Assembly: GCA_005408345.1 (NCBI GenBank)
Contig: SEMN01000313.1
Location: forward strand, 248,001 to 312,000
DNA length: 64,000 bases
Source: Macquaria australasica
Taxonomy: Eukaryota > Chordata > Actinopteri > Centrarchiformes > Percichthyidae
Reading direction: 5' to 3'
Below, one piece after another: positions 22,145 to 34,625 of this stretch; the first letter of the stretch is position 1; each line of letters opens with the position of its first letter. The notes under the pieces are model-generated. The model was not told the origin of the DNA. It searched no databases and saw only the letters and a program-made list of their open reading frames with translations. A program made the translations under genes and the position numbers.

Positions 22145-25020
22145 AGAATGGCCATATAACACTGCAGCCTGTCACAAAGCTGCTGTAGCATTCTCACCGT
22201 AACAATAGCAGCAGATTGAGTTGGACAGGGTTCACAGGCCTGAATACTAGCCAGCCAGACAAAGCTATTGAGTGGCTCGCCTGTGTTATCTGGCCGGCTG
22301 CTGAATACTCCCCTTCTGCAGAGGTGAGCAGGCTCAGGTTACAGCTCTCACTGATGGGCTGTAGTCCATCACACTTCCCCTCTGTTGAGCAGCAACCCCA
22401 GGCACAGCTCCGCGATGATGCACCAAGGCTACACTGAGATCCAAGGACTCCAGAGGAGGAAAGTTAACAATAGATGCGGCTTAATGTATTGTTAGCTTGT
22501 TTTGTTTTGTCTGATATACGGATTTGTCCTCAGCTGCATTGTCATTGACCCATGCATTTTCTAATTATCCGATTCACAAAGGACATCAAAACAGCTAACT
22601 GCAGTACATGATCCCCATTATTTCTCCATGAGATGTCATGTTTATAATTGGAAGTATTATCTCATTGATCACAGCTGCTATTGTTACCATCATAATTACC
22701 ACTACAGTGTCATTTAGATGGTAATGTGGGCATTTCTTACCAAACGCCAAGCTATTCATCATATTCATGGCATCCTATGGGATTGGCTATTGTTCTTGAA
22801 GATAAACAAGACTTGATGAGATTTTTGATAAGGGACTTATTGTACTTGCAGCATGATCTTGGATGTCGGCACTGTAGCGGAACATTTTGGAATAAGGGAT
22901 TTACACCAGGTTGACCTTTTGTCCAAGGCTCTCCTTGTTTCTGGCCCTGCCTCTACCTTCCGAGTGACTCTTGTCATGGAGAAGGTCTTATAAATATGGA
23001 TGCCTTCTTCTCGAGGCCGTGATGCAATTTCAGAAATAGGTGAGAATTTTTATTTTTTTATTTTTTTAGGGGGTAGAAATGTTCAGTTGGGTTGCAAAAA
23101 CTGGACCTACAGCCTTTGCCAAGGATGCTTCTTGATATTTTTTTTATTTTATATGGTGACACTGTTATTTATTTATTTCTGCCACAGCTTGTGTCACTGC
23201 ATTGCAGAGAAATCTGATGGGAGTGAATAAAGAGAATGAAAGATCTTCACTTTCTGTACTGCAACTCATTTTATATGAACTCTGGAGTAAACAAATCCAT
23301 GAACACTCTTACAAAAGTGACGCTGTTTTGATATACAGAGCACTTTCTACTTAACACAGGATAATATGCATATTCTGTGGCTATAAAATCACTATGAACC
23401 TTGTTGTGCAAATATCTGTCCTAAGGAACGTTTAATGCCTTGTAAAGATTTTCATTTAGCCACTGTAATGGCCGAACTGTACAGGAAGTGTTAAGGTCAA
23501 AAGGGACATGCCAGAATACACAATTACCGCAGACGACCTGGAACACAACAGCTTCATTCTTCTTTACTTGAGTACACTCTGCCCTTATGTGCCCCAAGTC
23601 TCTTAGTGCACTGCCTAAATGTCAGTACCAAAGGTTGATGCTTCAAAATGAACCTGATCTGAACATATTTTAAAAGCATACATACCAATCCTTATAGGAA
23701 ACTATTTTTTTCCTTAAAAGAACCCACAGTCTTATAACAAAAATGTCATTTGATTTATGGTGTTAACATGATCACATGCAAAGAGATTGGAACAACAGAC
23801 TTGTCCCAAGAACATGTTCTGAACGCCAAGATCCTTTGATATTGTTATCTTGCATCAACTTTGTCTTCATTTTTGCTCCTGAAGTGCATTTGACAATACA
23901 CTGCCCTAGTTAAGATACCAGGGGTTTGGCACTGGTGTGATTCTGTGATCAGATCTTTGACAAGAAACATGTCATTGTCTCCCACAAATGTCTTTTACTC
24001 AAGACTGGTGTCACTACATTGCCCACCTCACCCCCTCCCGTCTCTTCCCTTCCCCCAACTCATTTCCAACTTAGTAGCACATGGTCACACACACACAGTA
24101 TACCATGTACATTTTATTCAGGGCATTTTGCACAGAGCTCGTCAAGAGGAACAGATGTCATTATCAACAGAGATAAAGAATCATCACTTTGACAGCTTTA
24201 CAAACAGCTATGTCACCCCAAGTGTGGAAGACAAATGACAGGATGTTGTCTCGTGATGATCTGAACTGTAATTTTTGTGCATGTGCAAGCACATATAGCC
24301 GTCTTTTACTGCGCAGTCTTTATTTTCAGAAAGTTGCCTATAACCAGCGTTAGCGATACCCTTCATGCAGTTGGAAGCACGTCCTTGGCAGCGATACCCA
24401 GTGAGAGAAAAAGGGATAGAGCAAGAATGAGAGAGGCAGACAGAAAATGAAAAATAGAGAGAACGACAGAGCGGCATGCCGGGTGAAGTTGGTAGAGGCT
24501 GCTTTATTATCTGAAGCTTGCAACAACATGTGAGCCACTGGATATATTCAGCAAGACAATGAAAATAAAATGCATGATACACATGTACATAAAAATAAAT
24601 AAAAAACACTAACAGGATTGAACAAGCTGCAATAATAAATTATACAAGCCCTTATATTTCTCCCAGCAATACATTAGGTACACATTAATTAACCATAATG
24701 AGGTTAGATTTGAATAAGATTCTGCTTCAGTTTACTGTTTATTTGCAGTAACATATATAAATAATATATCCACCACTCGCAATTATATCTTTCTTGTAAT
24801 TAGACAGAAAATGAAAGTTGAACTTGTTAGATACTGATATGCTATGAAGGTCAGAAAAATAGGCCTTCAGTGTTTTAATCATATGAAAGTAATGCGTTTG
24901 CAAAACATATATTGCACACATATGTTATATAGGTTTTATTTACTCAGCCAGATGTGGTTTTGGTTTAGTCAACCTCATATGACAAACAAATGTTTTATAT
25001 ATTATGAGCCATAGAACTGT
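20815..25020. other. Noncoding stretch with a GA microsatellite
   Basis: AT-rich sequence. A long GA tract lies at 22060-22147 inside a purine-biased segment (21830-22150). No exon, RNA gene or element end could be supported. Frames at 20798-21121 and 21129-21515 lack domains. Confidence 0.5.
22060..22147. repeat. (GA)n microsatellite, interrupted
   Basis: AG dinucleotide repeats interrupted by ACAG and TAGAAGTG words. The purest part is about 22105-22137. It yields the Leu/Ser-rich frame on the minus strand. Confidence 0.92.
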
Positions 25021-25565
25021 AAAGCAGCATCTATCATAACAATACTAAGTCTGCAGCCGTGCTAGTAGCTCTGTGTGGCTGTACTTAGGCACAGCGATGC
25101 TTTAAGCTAAATGCTAACACCAGCATGCTAACATGTGCACAACAACAATGCTAACATGCTCATGTTTCACAGGTATGAAGTTTACCATGTTCATCATTTT
25201 AGTTCAGTGTGTTAGCATGCTAACATTTGCTATTTAGCAATAACTATAAAGTACAGCTGAGGCTGATGAGAATGTCATTCATTTGTTTGGTTTATGACCA
25301 AATACCAATAAAGTATTTAACAAATGGACATTTTGGCCTGATTATGGTACTAGAGGAAAAGATAAGGGATCACCAAAGTGATTACAGTTCATCCTGAAGA
25401 GGACATGAATGTGTGTACTACGTTTCATGGCAATCCACCCAAGATATTTCACTCAAAACCATAAATGTAAACCTCATGGTGGTGATAGGACAATTTACCA
25501 AAGTCATTAGGATTCATCATCTGGGTACTAGATTTCATGGCTAGATACAAAGCATGTATATCTAA
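25021..25565 (+). mobile_element. GCTAAC-rich interspersed repeat, copy A
   Basis: Starts AAAGCAGC, then a CATAACAAnACTAAG word shared with the copy at 36321. It continues with GTACTTAGGCACAGC, GAGCTAAATGCTAAC-like words, TGTTAGCATGCTAACATTTG, AGTACAGCTGAGGCTGATG, GGGATCACCAAAGTGATTAC and AACCTCATGGTGGTG. I recognise this order, from memory, as a very common fish repeat, usually taken as a non-autonomous DNA element. No protein is encoded. The right part (two rounds of a CACCAAAGT...ATTCATC...CATGG motif) is truncated compared with the copy at 36321. Confidence 0.75.
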
Positions 25566-27618
25566 ATAAACAGGTAACCATGGAATTACACTGAAAAGGT
25601 ACAGCACAATAGAATCACTGTAAGACTTGTGAATTGTGAATATCAGTAAGCCATAGTTTGTTAAACTTAAAAAGACCAAGTAGTTTTGTTGGAACTTGCA
25701 TGTGCAATGTTGCATGGTTGTCAGATCAGCTTTTTTTTTTTAACTCCTGTAAACCACAGTTTTTACAACGAGCATGTGACCATGAGTAAAAGAAAATCCT
25801 TACATGTGATATCCTATCATATATGGATAATAGCATGGATGGAATATTTATTGCCAACATTGCTGAATCAACCAGCCTACTCTCCTTCTCTTCTTTTTTG
25901 CATATTAATGTACTTTCCAACCGTTTTTGGATGTCTGGCCCACATAATTAGATTGTGTATGTGTGTATTTGTATGCGTGTATGGAATCATATTAGGAACT
26001 AGGTGATTGCTTATATCCTCAAAATTGCTTTTCTGACACCACATGAAAAATCACCTAAATCATTTTCAAAGATGGCAGGAAAAAACAGGCTGGTGTGACA
26101 AATACCAAGGCAAACTGAACATCTGAACAAGAATTAATTAATTAATCTTAATCAACCAGTTAGAAAAAAATGGGAGTATATCTATATCTTGTAGTTTATA
26201 ACTTGAATATTCAAATAACATGGGATATTATTTTTTTTTATTATTATTTTATGGGATGGGATTGGCTGAAAAGATAAGATACAATATTCGTTTTATTTAT
26301 GTCTACATACATGGAGAAATATGTGTTTTACAGTAAGCAGTACTCATACACTTTATAATGAGTGGGAAATATCCGATTATGCTAACCTAACTGACATTTA
26401 CTCATTGAGTCAAATGTTATTAGCATAATGTTTTGTAATTTGAGGAATGTTACTGAGGTATGTTATTTTTGTGAAACGCAGATTTAAAATCTCGGACCAT
26501 CTATTAGCAAGCCAACTTTAGTTTTGTCAGTTCATTCAACAACAGTTATACCTGGCAGTTACAGGGTGTAAATATTTAGTAACAACCAACCTCTATGTCA
26601 GGACTAGTTTGTGAGATGCAACGTCATGTGTAAAACTCCACTTAGTAAAACTTTAGTTAGATCTCCTGACTGCACTCAACAAGGCCAGAATGGTAATGTC
26701 AAACTGTACAGTACAACATGTTCATTCTGCTGTATTCTTACAAATGTAACCTGTATTTTCATGCCAAATCCCAGCTCCCCCCTCTTCTCTCACACCCACT
26801 CTTTTCACTCTGACATGGTGTAATAAAGTTTTGATTAGGGAGCATGTTATGATTTCATTACAGCGAAATCAGTGCAAGCCAAGGGAGAATGGAGGTTGGA
26901 GGTTTTTGCAAATGCATTTCCTGGTAACTCAATCATTCCCACTCCTATACATCTAAAATTCGTATGTCGACAGTTCCAAGAGCTGTGTGTTTTCCATTTC
27001 ATTGGACAACGGAACATCAACAGCAGCAAATGTGCACATGTCGATAAAAACTGCTAAATTGTGGCTATAATGCTTCCACCCAGGCTTATATGAGCAAAAA
27101 GGGACTGGATCTACTGGCTGATTCTGCTGAGGTTCAGTGGCAGTTGTGGCCAGTTGATAATTTAGAAGGGCCAATAACAGTAAATTAGCCCTGAAACTGA
27201 GGGCGCTCATTTTAAAAGTGGTCAGGTGTGGGAAACATCTGGAGGGAGCCAAGTGACACAACTCCTGACACATTAAGTATACAGTTGGACATGTAGCTTG
27301 CTGGTGTTGGTGTACAGATGTATGTTCACATTTAAAAGACTTACATTTGTCTTCTGTCTAGCTTAACACAAACATTTTTAAAAAATATAGAAGCACAGTA
27401 CAGAATTGTCAATGTTATTTGGATACAAAGTACACATCAAAAGTGTAAAACAACAAACCACACAAGCTTCAGAAAGTTCAGAGGTGCATGGATTAAATAA
27501 ATGACATACATGCCTCTCTTACCTACCGTATATGCTTGGAATACAAAATGTACGGTATTCTTTAAAACGTATAACTCATTATACAGCACAGCTTAAGTAA
27601 CTACCAGGTTGCACAGTA
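25566..27618. other. Noncoding stretch, nothing recognised
   Basis: AT-rich sequence with poly-T and ATTATT runs near 26230. The frames at 25686-26006 and 26953-27273 carry no recognisable domain. I see no element ends. Confidence 0.55.
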
Positions 27619-28274
27619 TGCTCTAAACCCTTCCAGAAATACTCTGTAAAAATGCCCATTTTGCTAGAAAGAAAAGCATTTGACTCACCCTGTTTGAATT
27701 GAAAGCCTACACTCCTTCATGATACCTTGTGTGAATGGTGTGATTGAGTTTTGGGTCTTCTGTGTTTGTGTAGTCGGTCCTCTTTCAAGATCCATCGTGG
27801 AGGGAAGGTCATGTGGCTCAGGTCCTATCTGTTTGCTCGACGTCCTCCCGGATCTATTCTTTATATATGTTACAACAGATGCATGCCGGGTCTGGCTAAA
27901 TGCTAAATGCTAAAATGTTCATAGTGGATCCTTCAGGTGACTTCTGCGTTCACTTAGGAACGCTTTCTGTTTTGGTTGTGCAATGGTTGACCCACTTCCC
28001 TTGTGCCGTAAATCGAGCTTTCATTTCCCCGGCAGATCGTACCCGGTGGGCAGACAGAATTGCACAGTAAAAGCTAGGCTTATAGGGAACCAGTCTAAAC
28101 GCTGATGGTGTCATTCTATAGCCATTACAATGTGCAATCAACATTTATTCCATAATGATAAAGGTAAAGCAAGAAACATGTCTATTGCCATTTTAAATGT
28201 TGTTGCTATTGAAGCTTTTTAATTCTAACCAGATAATTACATTTTACAGAGTATTTTTGGAAGGGTTTAGAGCA
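27619..28274. mobile_element. Possible TIR element bounded by 34-bp inverted repeats
   Basis: The left end TGCTCTAAACCCTTCCAGAA continues into ATACTCTGTAAAAATG. The complement of 28240-28274 reads TGCTCTAAACCCTTCCAAAA and then ATACTCTGTAAAATG. That is one mismatch and one single-base indel over about 34 bp. The 590 bp between them has a GC- and CpG-richer middle (about 27770-28060) and no convincing frame. A MITE is the likely explanation. The clear end pairing is what supports the call; no target duplication was seen. Confidence 0.68.
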
Positions 28275-29832
28275 GCCTTTGTTTTCTCTCTTCTTTTGTC
28301 CAATTATGGGTAGTGTTACAAAAAACTTTCCAAAGTCTCAAACTTAAGAACTGTCAATGTTTGAACAATATGAGATCAATGAAACGATTAACAGCATCTT
28401 GTTATCAAAGCTATATGAATCAAAGAATTATGTAAGGCCTTTTGTCTGGTGCCTTGATGCTCTGTTGCCTTGTTGAGTGTTATAAGAATGCTACATGGAG
28501 AATATCAGTTTGTAAGAGCCATTAGGAAGATCAATATGTACCTTTCAGTTGTACAATATTTTTTATTATGTTGACTAAAAATGCAGGCAACAACTTTTCT
28601 CATGTAGAGGCTAATAAGGTTGCTGCTGATCTACAGTGAAGAGAGGCTCAAGCATAATATATTTGTAATGCGTTTCTCCGCTGGCAAGAAAGTTGGAAGG
28701 AGCAATGCGTTTCCCTCGTTTGTCTTTTCTTCGCTGTTCCACGCTAAAAAAAAAAAAATCACCTGCATGGGTACACCTTTCTCTGCAAGTAAGACACGTA
28801 ATAAAGCATGAAGACCTCACTGCTGTAAGGCATTGCTTGTGCTTTATTTGAAAACTCTGGAACTTCGAATCAAATTTTCCACTTGTAAGCAGCAAGTAAT
28901 TGATTCACACCTAGACTCGCCAGTCTAGATAGATGACTGTGCAGCACACCAGCCTTAACAACCTAACTGAGATATTAGGGAAAAGCAGGGTCACACAGTA
29001 CAGTGGTTCAGTGGGTTTATGGTGTTTGTTAACTGTTATCCCATTATAATCTTGACAATTTTTCTCGGCAGTTTTTTAACACAAAGTGGCAGTAACACAT
29101 TTTCAGTTTGCCAACACATCTGAAATCTTTGTGTAGTTTATTATAGAAATGTAGTTTGAAATAAACCACAATAGAGAAACAGCCTAATGGACCATATGAA
29201 ACCACAATGTGAACATTTTGTTTTTGTTTTTTTTATTACCACATGTTGGGCTCATGGCTCATTGCATGCACTTAAAATGGTGCATTTCTCATTTTTGCTG
29301 TTTTTAACCTGTAGCCAACTGAAATGAAGAGAGGCAAAGCAGAAAATATTCAATGTCTGCATTTTTCATTACCTTTGTAGGGAACTGAAAATAACCAGAT
29401 TTGTGATTAAACCCGCAGGCTTCCTGAAATTCCTTGCAGCACTTTTTGTAAGACTAAAGTCTGCTCTGGCAAAGCTCCAGCATAAGTAAATTCTTCACGT
29501 CTTGGCAACAAAAATCTCCGCATACTTGAAATCTTGCCCACTCCGTGAGGATTTTTTACCCTTCTGTTCCACACATTGTTGCCATCATACGCTACATTAC
29601 CTGTTGTAAAATCCATGTGACCCCCATTCTCGTAACAAATGGAAAAAATAACAACTTTGTACCTCATGCTCCTCATTAGGTTAACTGTTATACTGTAGCA
29701 CAGGGGGGCTGATTGCCTGAGCAATACTGTTTGTTAATCTGATCATGTTTGTGTTTGGAGCCGAGCAAACAAGCTGCCATAAACAAGCTGAAACAGTGAG
29801 CCAGACCTCGTTCTTGCTCCCTCTCTCACACT

Positions 29833-29850
29833 CACACACACACACACACC
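29833..29850. repeat. (CA)n microsatellite
   Basis: Short pure CA run preceded by CTCTCTCACACT. Confidence 0.85.
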
Positions 29851-29879
29851 CCTCTTCTCCGGGGCTAAATAATGAAGAA

Positions 29880-30070
29880 TGGAGGCACATCGCTTAGGTG
29901 ATTAATTATCCATGCCACCAGATGGGACGATGAGCAAAAAAAGTCAGATTTTCTTTTTTCCCCCCCTAAATGCATTTCAGAGTGAGGATTCGATTGGGGT
30001 AATGACAGCCATATGTTGATGGATGACCACGGACTAGTATTAATCAGAAATACAGATATGGGATATTACC
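29880..30070. promoter_or_regulatory. Candidate conserved noncoding element
   Basis: Repeat-poor sequence with GGTGATTAATTATCC, GGGGTAATGACAGCCATATG, ACTAGTATTAATCAG and a CCACCAGATGG E-box-like or CTCF-core-like word. It lies directly after a CA microsatellite. The texture suggests an enhancer; conservation is untested. Confidence 0.3.
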
Positions 30071-32297
30071 AGGACAGAGGACTGTATGTGTGCACGTGTG
30101 TGTGTGTTTGTCTGTGCAACCCTATGGAAACCAGCAGGGAGTGTTTAAATCTACAGAAGCTCCGTAACTCTCCAAATTTGAAAATAATTTAGGAGAAGAG
30201 GAAAGATAGTGTAAGCCAGCGGATTTTACATAATGTATTTTAGTAATTAGATTATGTATAGAGACTTTTTGGCAATATATATTTTGGACTTTTTACCAAG
30301 CCATTTCAGATCTATTAAAGTAATAGCCAATTTGTCACATTCAGTAGATGCAATATCGTAAATTTAAAAACACTGACTTTGTTTTATTGTCAGTTCTTTT
30401 CCACCATGACTCCATCTAACCAATCTAACTACTCATAACTGTATCTTGTTCACAGCCAATTTAAAGAGCGCCTAAAGTCAAAGAATACTGGAAACTATTA
30501 CGACGAGTGAAAAACTGCCATTCGAAGCATTTGATCAGTCATTTGCTTTAATTGCCATCTGTTGTACTGAAAATTCTATCAGAAGAAAAATCTAGAGCAG
30601 ACATTTAAGCTAAGAAAGTGTGTCAATTCTTAATGGATTGGCCATTTTTTGCCTCTGACAAGCTGAGGTTGAAAAGACTGAAACCAAAGGGAAAGGATCA
30701 TGCCTCTGGGATGCTGGGTACACACTGGGGGCCACTTATGTAGCCTGGTCAGGCGGAGAGAGTGATTCAGGTCATTTTATCCCTCATTACATGGGTATAC
30801 ATGTCAAATATCTACACCCTGGAGCCCCATCATTTTTCTTTTAAAGCCAGTTCAAAAAATGCAGCAAAAATCTAAAGCACCATTGCTATAAGAATACTGT
30901 AAGAGTACACTCAAAGAGCAAAGAGAGGAAATTAGCATAAGCTTCCTTGTTGTAAGTGAAGAGAAAGTTTAGTCTGTTTGACACACCATCTTTCAAATTC
31001 TACACTGTCCACTAGCAATATGAATCAGAGGATTTCTAGAAGGAATTTATCCCTTTGCAACGAATAGGATCACTCTGCACTTTTATAATTGTATCTGTCA
31101 GCACCATCTTTTCATTCACCAGACGGCCTGACCCCACCACCTCTGACTTGTAAACTTAAAATCCACATATGTGCCTGGTGAAACATTTCACATAAGTCCC
31201 CCATGGCTACTGTACATTGGGTTAAGAGAATTGTTGACCTCAACACAAGCATACACATGCATGCACTGCAGCAATGTTACTTTAAAACTGGATCACATAT
31301 GGCATTGTACCCTTTCCTGCCCGTTTCAATATTCAGTGCTGCATTTCAAAACATAAGCCCTACAGTTTAAGTGGGGTGAAGGCCACAATATGTCATCAAG
31401 TTTGAGACAGTCGGCCTTCAAATAAAAAAAAAGTATGCATGAATATGAATGAATATAATTGATTGTTATTCAATTCATGCCCCTCACCATCCTTTGTTCT
31501 TTTTAAAAATGCCTTACTTTAAAAGCTACAAGTCCATGAAGGTCTTAATTCACTGTTTTGAAAGAAGCTCATGTCAATACAATTGTCTTACAGATGCCAG
31601 AAAACTAGCTTTTCTTATAAAACTTTAAAATAGAGCTGTGATCAGAGTAAAAAGTTCCATCTTTTTGGTGACACTGACTGGCCCATATGTAATATTTAAA
31701 ACTGGAGCAATACTGGTCCACTATATGCTAATGTTTGTACCGTCTCCCACTGAAATGGGAGCCTAATGTTTGTGGTTGAAAATCGGTTGTGGTCCGAATA
31801 TAAAAATGAAGAAGTGTTATGTATATGAGGTAGAATATGAAATTCAGTTGGGTGGCAGGAAGAGTGACCTCTTCACCTATTGATTCCATTCTGTCTGAAT
31901 GGCAGATCATCAGGGTGTGAGAAGCACATTAATTTTGAAAAGTGTTAAGGCAGCTCCCTTTGACAAACTTTTGACATACCTCACACTTAGAGATTTTTCA
32001 GATTATACAGAGCTATCTCAGTCTTTGTTACTGTGACCACCTCAAAACATTTCATTTCATTGTATTATGGTGGTTAAAAATGTGTATCATACTGTAAATA
32101 ACACTCTTTATACTAATTTATAATGCTGTCACAGACTATTTGTGCTTCACATGTATAGCTTTAAAAGTATATTCACGCTAATGGCCTATAGATCACATCT
32201 GATTTGTCGTTAGATGAAATCAAGACTGTTTGACTAGGAGTGAATGTGATATTTCTGAACTGTAGCGAACACTGTGAAAGTAATTTACATGCATTTA

Positions 32298-32695
32298 CAG
32301 GAATAGGTTTTTGGAAATATGCTTATAAGCTTTCTTGCCAAGAGTTAGGTGACAAGATGGATACCACTCTCATATCTGTCCGGTAAATATAAGGCAACAG
32401 GCAGCAGCCGCTTAGCTTATCTTGGCATAAAGACTGGAATCGGGGGGAATTTTACACTTCAGTTTTTGTACAGATTTAACAAACAAGACATAATGTGCTA
32501 ATTAGTGAGCTTTAGGAGGTGCTGGTAGGCAGATTTTGTTATCTTTGGACAGAGCCAGGCTAGCTGTTTCCCCTCCGTTGCCAGTTTTTAATGCTAGGTT
32601 AAGCTAACTGGCATCTGTATATAGCCTTATATTTACTGGACAGCTATGAGAGGGATATTAATCTTCTCATCTAACTCTCGGCAAGAAAGCGAACC
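32298..32695. mobile_element. Foldback element with about 110-bp inverted arms
   Basis: The left arm 32328-32436 and the complement of the right arm 32581-32691 align over their whole length at roughly 80% identity by eye. Shared words are GCTTTCTTGCC, AGAGTTAG, CTCTCAT, GTAAATATAAGGC and TTAGCTTA, ending in ACTGG. The 144-bp middle (32437-32580) is related, in reverse orientation, to the interior of the element at 53216. The left tip (AGGAATAGG) resembles the tip of that element; the right tip has decayed. This is a MITE or foldback type element without coding capacity. Confidence 0.85.
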
Positions 32696-33925
32696 ATCCA
32701 CAATTTGAAAAATCAAAAAAAGAAAAAGAGGCTAAAAAAGTGAATCACTTGCCATCACTCGAATAAAAACTAACAAAAACAATTCCCAAACAACATGTGC
32801 CAAAAGGTGAGCTTTTGAAAACCTAGAAATCACAGCACTTCTGAGAAATAATTGGCTACATTCATACTGCCATTGTATGTGCCCGATAGCCGTATTTACC
32901 ATTGTGCAGCCATGAGGTTATCCTTCAGTTTGGGATAAACCCATTCTGACAGCAACTTCACACACTCCTGAAATTTATTTCTTTTATACCTGAATTGTGT
33001 GAACTTTACAGGATTTAGTCGGCTTACTCCTGTGAAGAGTGACGTATTAGACGTATTTACAGTAGCTTCAGTGTGAACATAGTCACTGAGTTATTGGCTT
33101 TGATCAATAACCTTATCAAAGCTCTGCAGAGCTGTGGCCATTTTGTGCTATGAGACAGAAAAAGTCTTACCTATTGTAACAGTGACATCTCTCACAGGAG
33201 CGACCCGTGAATGGGTAGAAAAATAAAGCCCACTGTGCGCACTGTGTACTCTCAAGTACCTTTACAACACCCAATTAACCGAGACATTCATACTGTTTTC
33301 TGCAACAAAAAATGTCTTGAAAAGGACAGTCAGTGGATGAACTAACTTTAATTTCTTCATTATTTTACAAGGATATCATGGTAGATTGATTGTAGGGATG
33401 AATTGTTGGCATATGCCACGTGGTTGTAGTCACAAATCAGAGGCACGTCTCCTAATTAAGTCTTCATGTAAAATATGTAGAAGAGAGAGCAATCATAGTG
33501 TTTGTTTGGGTTTAAGTCAAGCAGCCAGAAGAATAGATAAATGTCTGAGAGAGGGATACGTGTGCTGTTCTGAATTTCTGTCTGACAGCCACAACAATAA
33601 CAGCTTTTGCTTGCTCCCCTGTCACTTACTGTAGCTGACAAGTTGTTCTGAAATCCAACACTAACAACGCAAGACTGCTGCTCACAGTCAGCTCTGTTCA
33701 CTTCAAGGCTTTTTCACATTCTTATCATCATCACATAAAAACACACACACTATTTTTTATCCACACAGTTACATGTACAGAAAATGTGTAAGGCAAGTAA
33801 TTACATTGAAAAACACTTCAGAATGTACATTGGCTGAAATATACACATCGAACATTGATTATTCCTTATTTCTAAAGAGTAGTACCACATCTACACCCTT
33901 CCGTGGTTGAGTTAAGTTGTACTCT
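32696..33925. other. Noncoding stretch, nothing recognised
   Basis: AT-rich sequence without tandem repeats or element ends. The frame 33386-33634 (plus) overlaps another on the opposite strand (33456-33701); neither has a domain. Confidence 0.55.
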
Positions 33926-34625
33926 TCTGCTAGCAGATCTGTGCAGCTGTACTTAGGCACAACAGTGCTTTGAGCTAAATGCTAACGTCAGTATGCCAAT
34001 ATGCTCACAGTGACGATGTTAACATGCTGATCTTTAGCAGGTTAAATGTTTATCATGCGCACGATCTTAATGTTAGCGTGGTAGTGTGCTAACATTTGCT
34101 ATTTAGTACGAAACACAAACTACAGCTGAGGCTAATAGGAATGTAAACAGTTTTGCATGTATGGCATGAAGTCATGTACCAAATTTCATGATAATAATCC
34201 AATACTTGTCAAGATATTTCATCATGAAACAAAAATGCCAACCTGCTAGTGATGCTAGAGGTAAAGCCGAAGAATCACCACAGTCATTTGGATGCATCAC
34301 CTGGGAACCACGAATGTCTTTCATGCCAATCCATCGAAAGGCTCACCTACACAGCCGTTTGTCTCACGTGCGTCTGACGTTTGTTCGTTTTACACGCATA
34401 ACCACAGTGACTGTGAGTGGTGAAATACACTCAATACTGAGCCTGAACACACCCTGTGTAGACCTCCTAACAGAGGACTGAAGCTGCTGCTCTACTAACA
34501 AGCTGCTTTTGCTCTGCAGGATGTGTTGAAAATATGTAATGTGTTGAGATATTTCAGTCTGGACCAAAGTAGAGAACCAGAACATTGCCATCCCCAGAAC
34601 CATGCCGCTAGTGTTGCTAAAAACC
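33926..34625 (+). mobile_element. GCTAAC-rich interspersed repeat, copy B (interrupted)
   Basis: Same repeat as at 25021: CTGTACTTAGGCACAAC, GCTTTGAGCTAAATGCTAAC, TGCTAACATTTGCTATTTAG, CTACAGCTGAGGCTAATAGG, then ATTTCATGATAATAATCC and TCACCACAGTCATTTGGATG. After CAATCCATC (34335) the repeat stops and resumes near 34539 with TGTTGAGATATTTCAGTC, TGGACCAAAGT and GACATTGCC-like words up to GCCGCTAGTG. It carries the right end that copy A lacks. Confidence 0.75.
34336..34538. other. About 200-bp insertion within repeat copy B
   Basis: This segment separates two parts that are contiguous in the family as I remember it. It contains CpG-rich words (CACGTGCGTCTGACG, TTGTTCGTTTTACACGC), then CTCCTAACAGAGGACTG and TGCTGCTCTACTAACAAGC. 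I do not recognise it. No tRNA-type A/B boxes and no clear tail were found, so a SINE cannot be claimed. It may be a nested element or a divergent variant of the repeat's middle. Confidence 0.5.

Larger units (their letters stand above)
28275..32297. other. Noncoding stretch, one candidate regulatory block
   Basis: AT-rich. Contains a CA repeat at 29833-29850 and a candidate conserved block at 29880-30070. The minus-strand frame 29407-29724 (105 codons) shows no known domain. Nothing else was recognised. Confidence 0.5.

Noticed and set aside
24208..24609. 133-codon minus-strand frame with hydrophobic N-terminus
   Set aside because: Tyr/Phe/Cys-rich low-complexity translation, no recognisable fold, no promoter or exon context.
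25080..25250. Regular GCTAAC/GTTAGC words suggesting a CRISPR-like or tandem array
   Set aside because: Spacing is irregular and the words recur in the same order in copies B and C, so they belong to an interspersed repeat.
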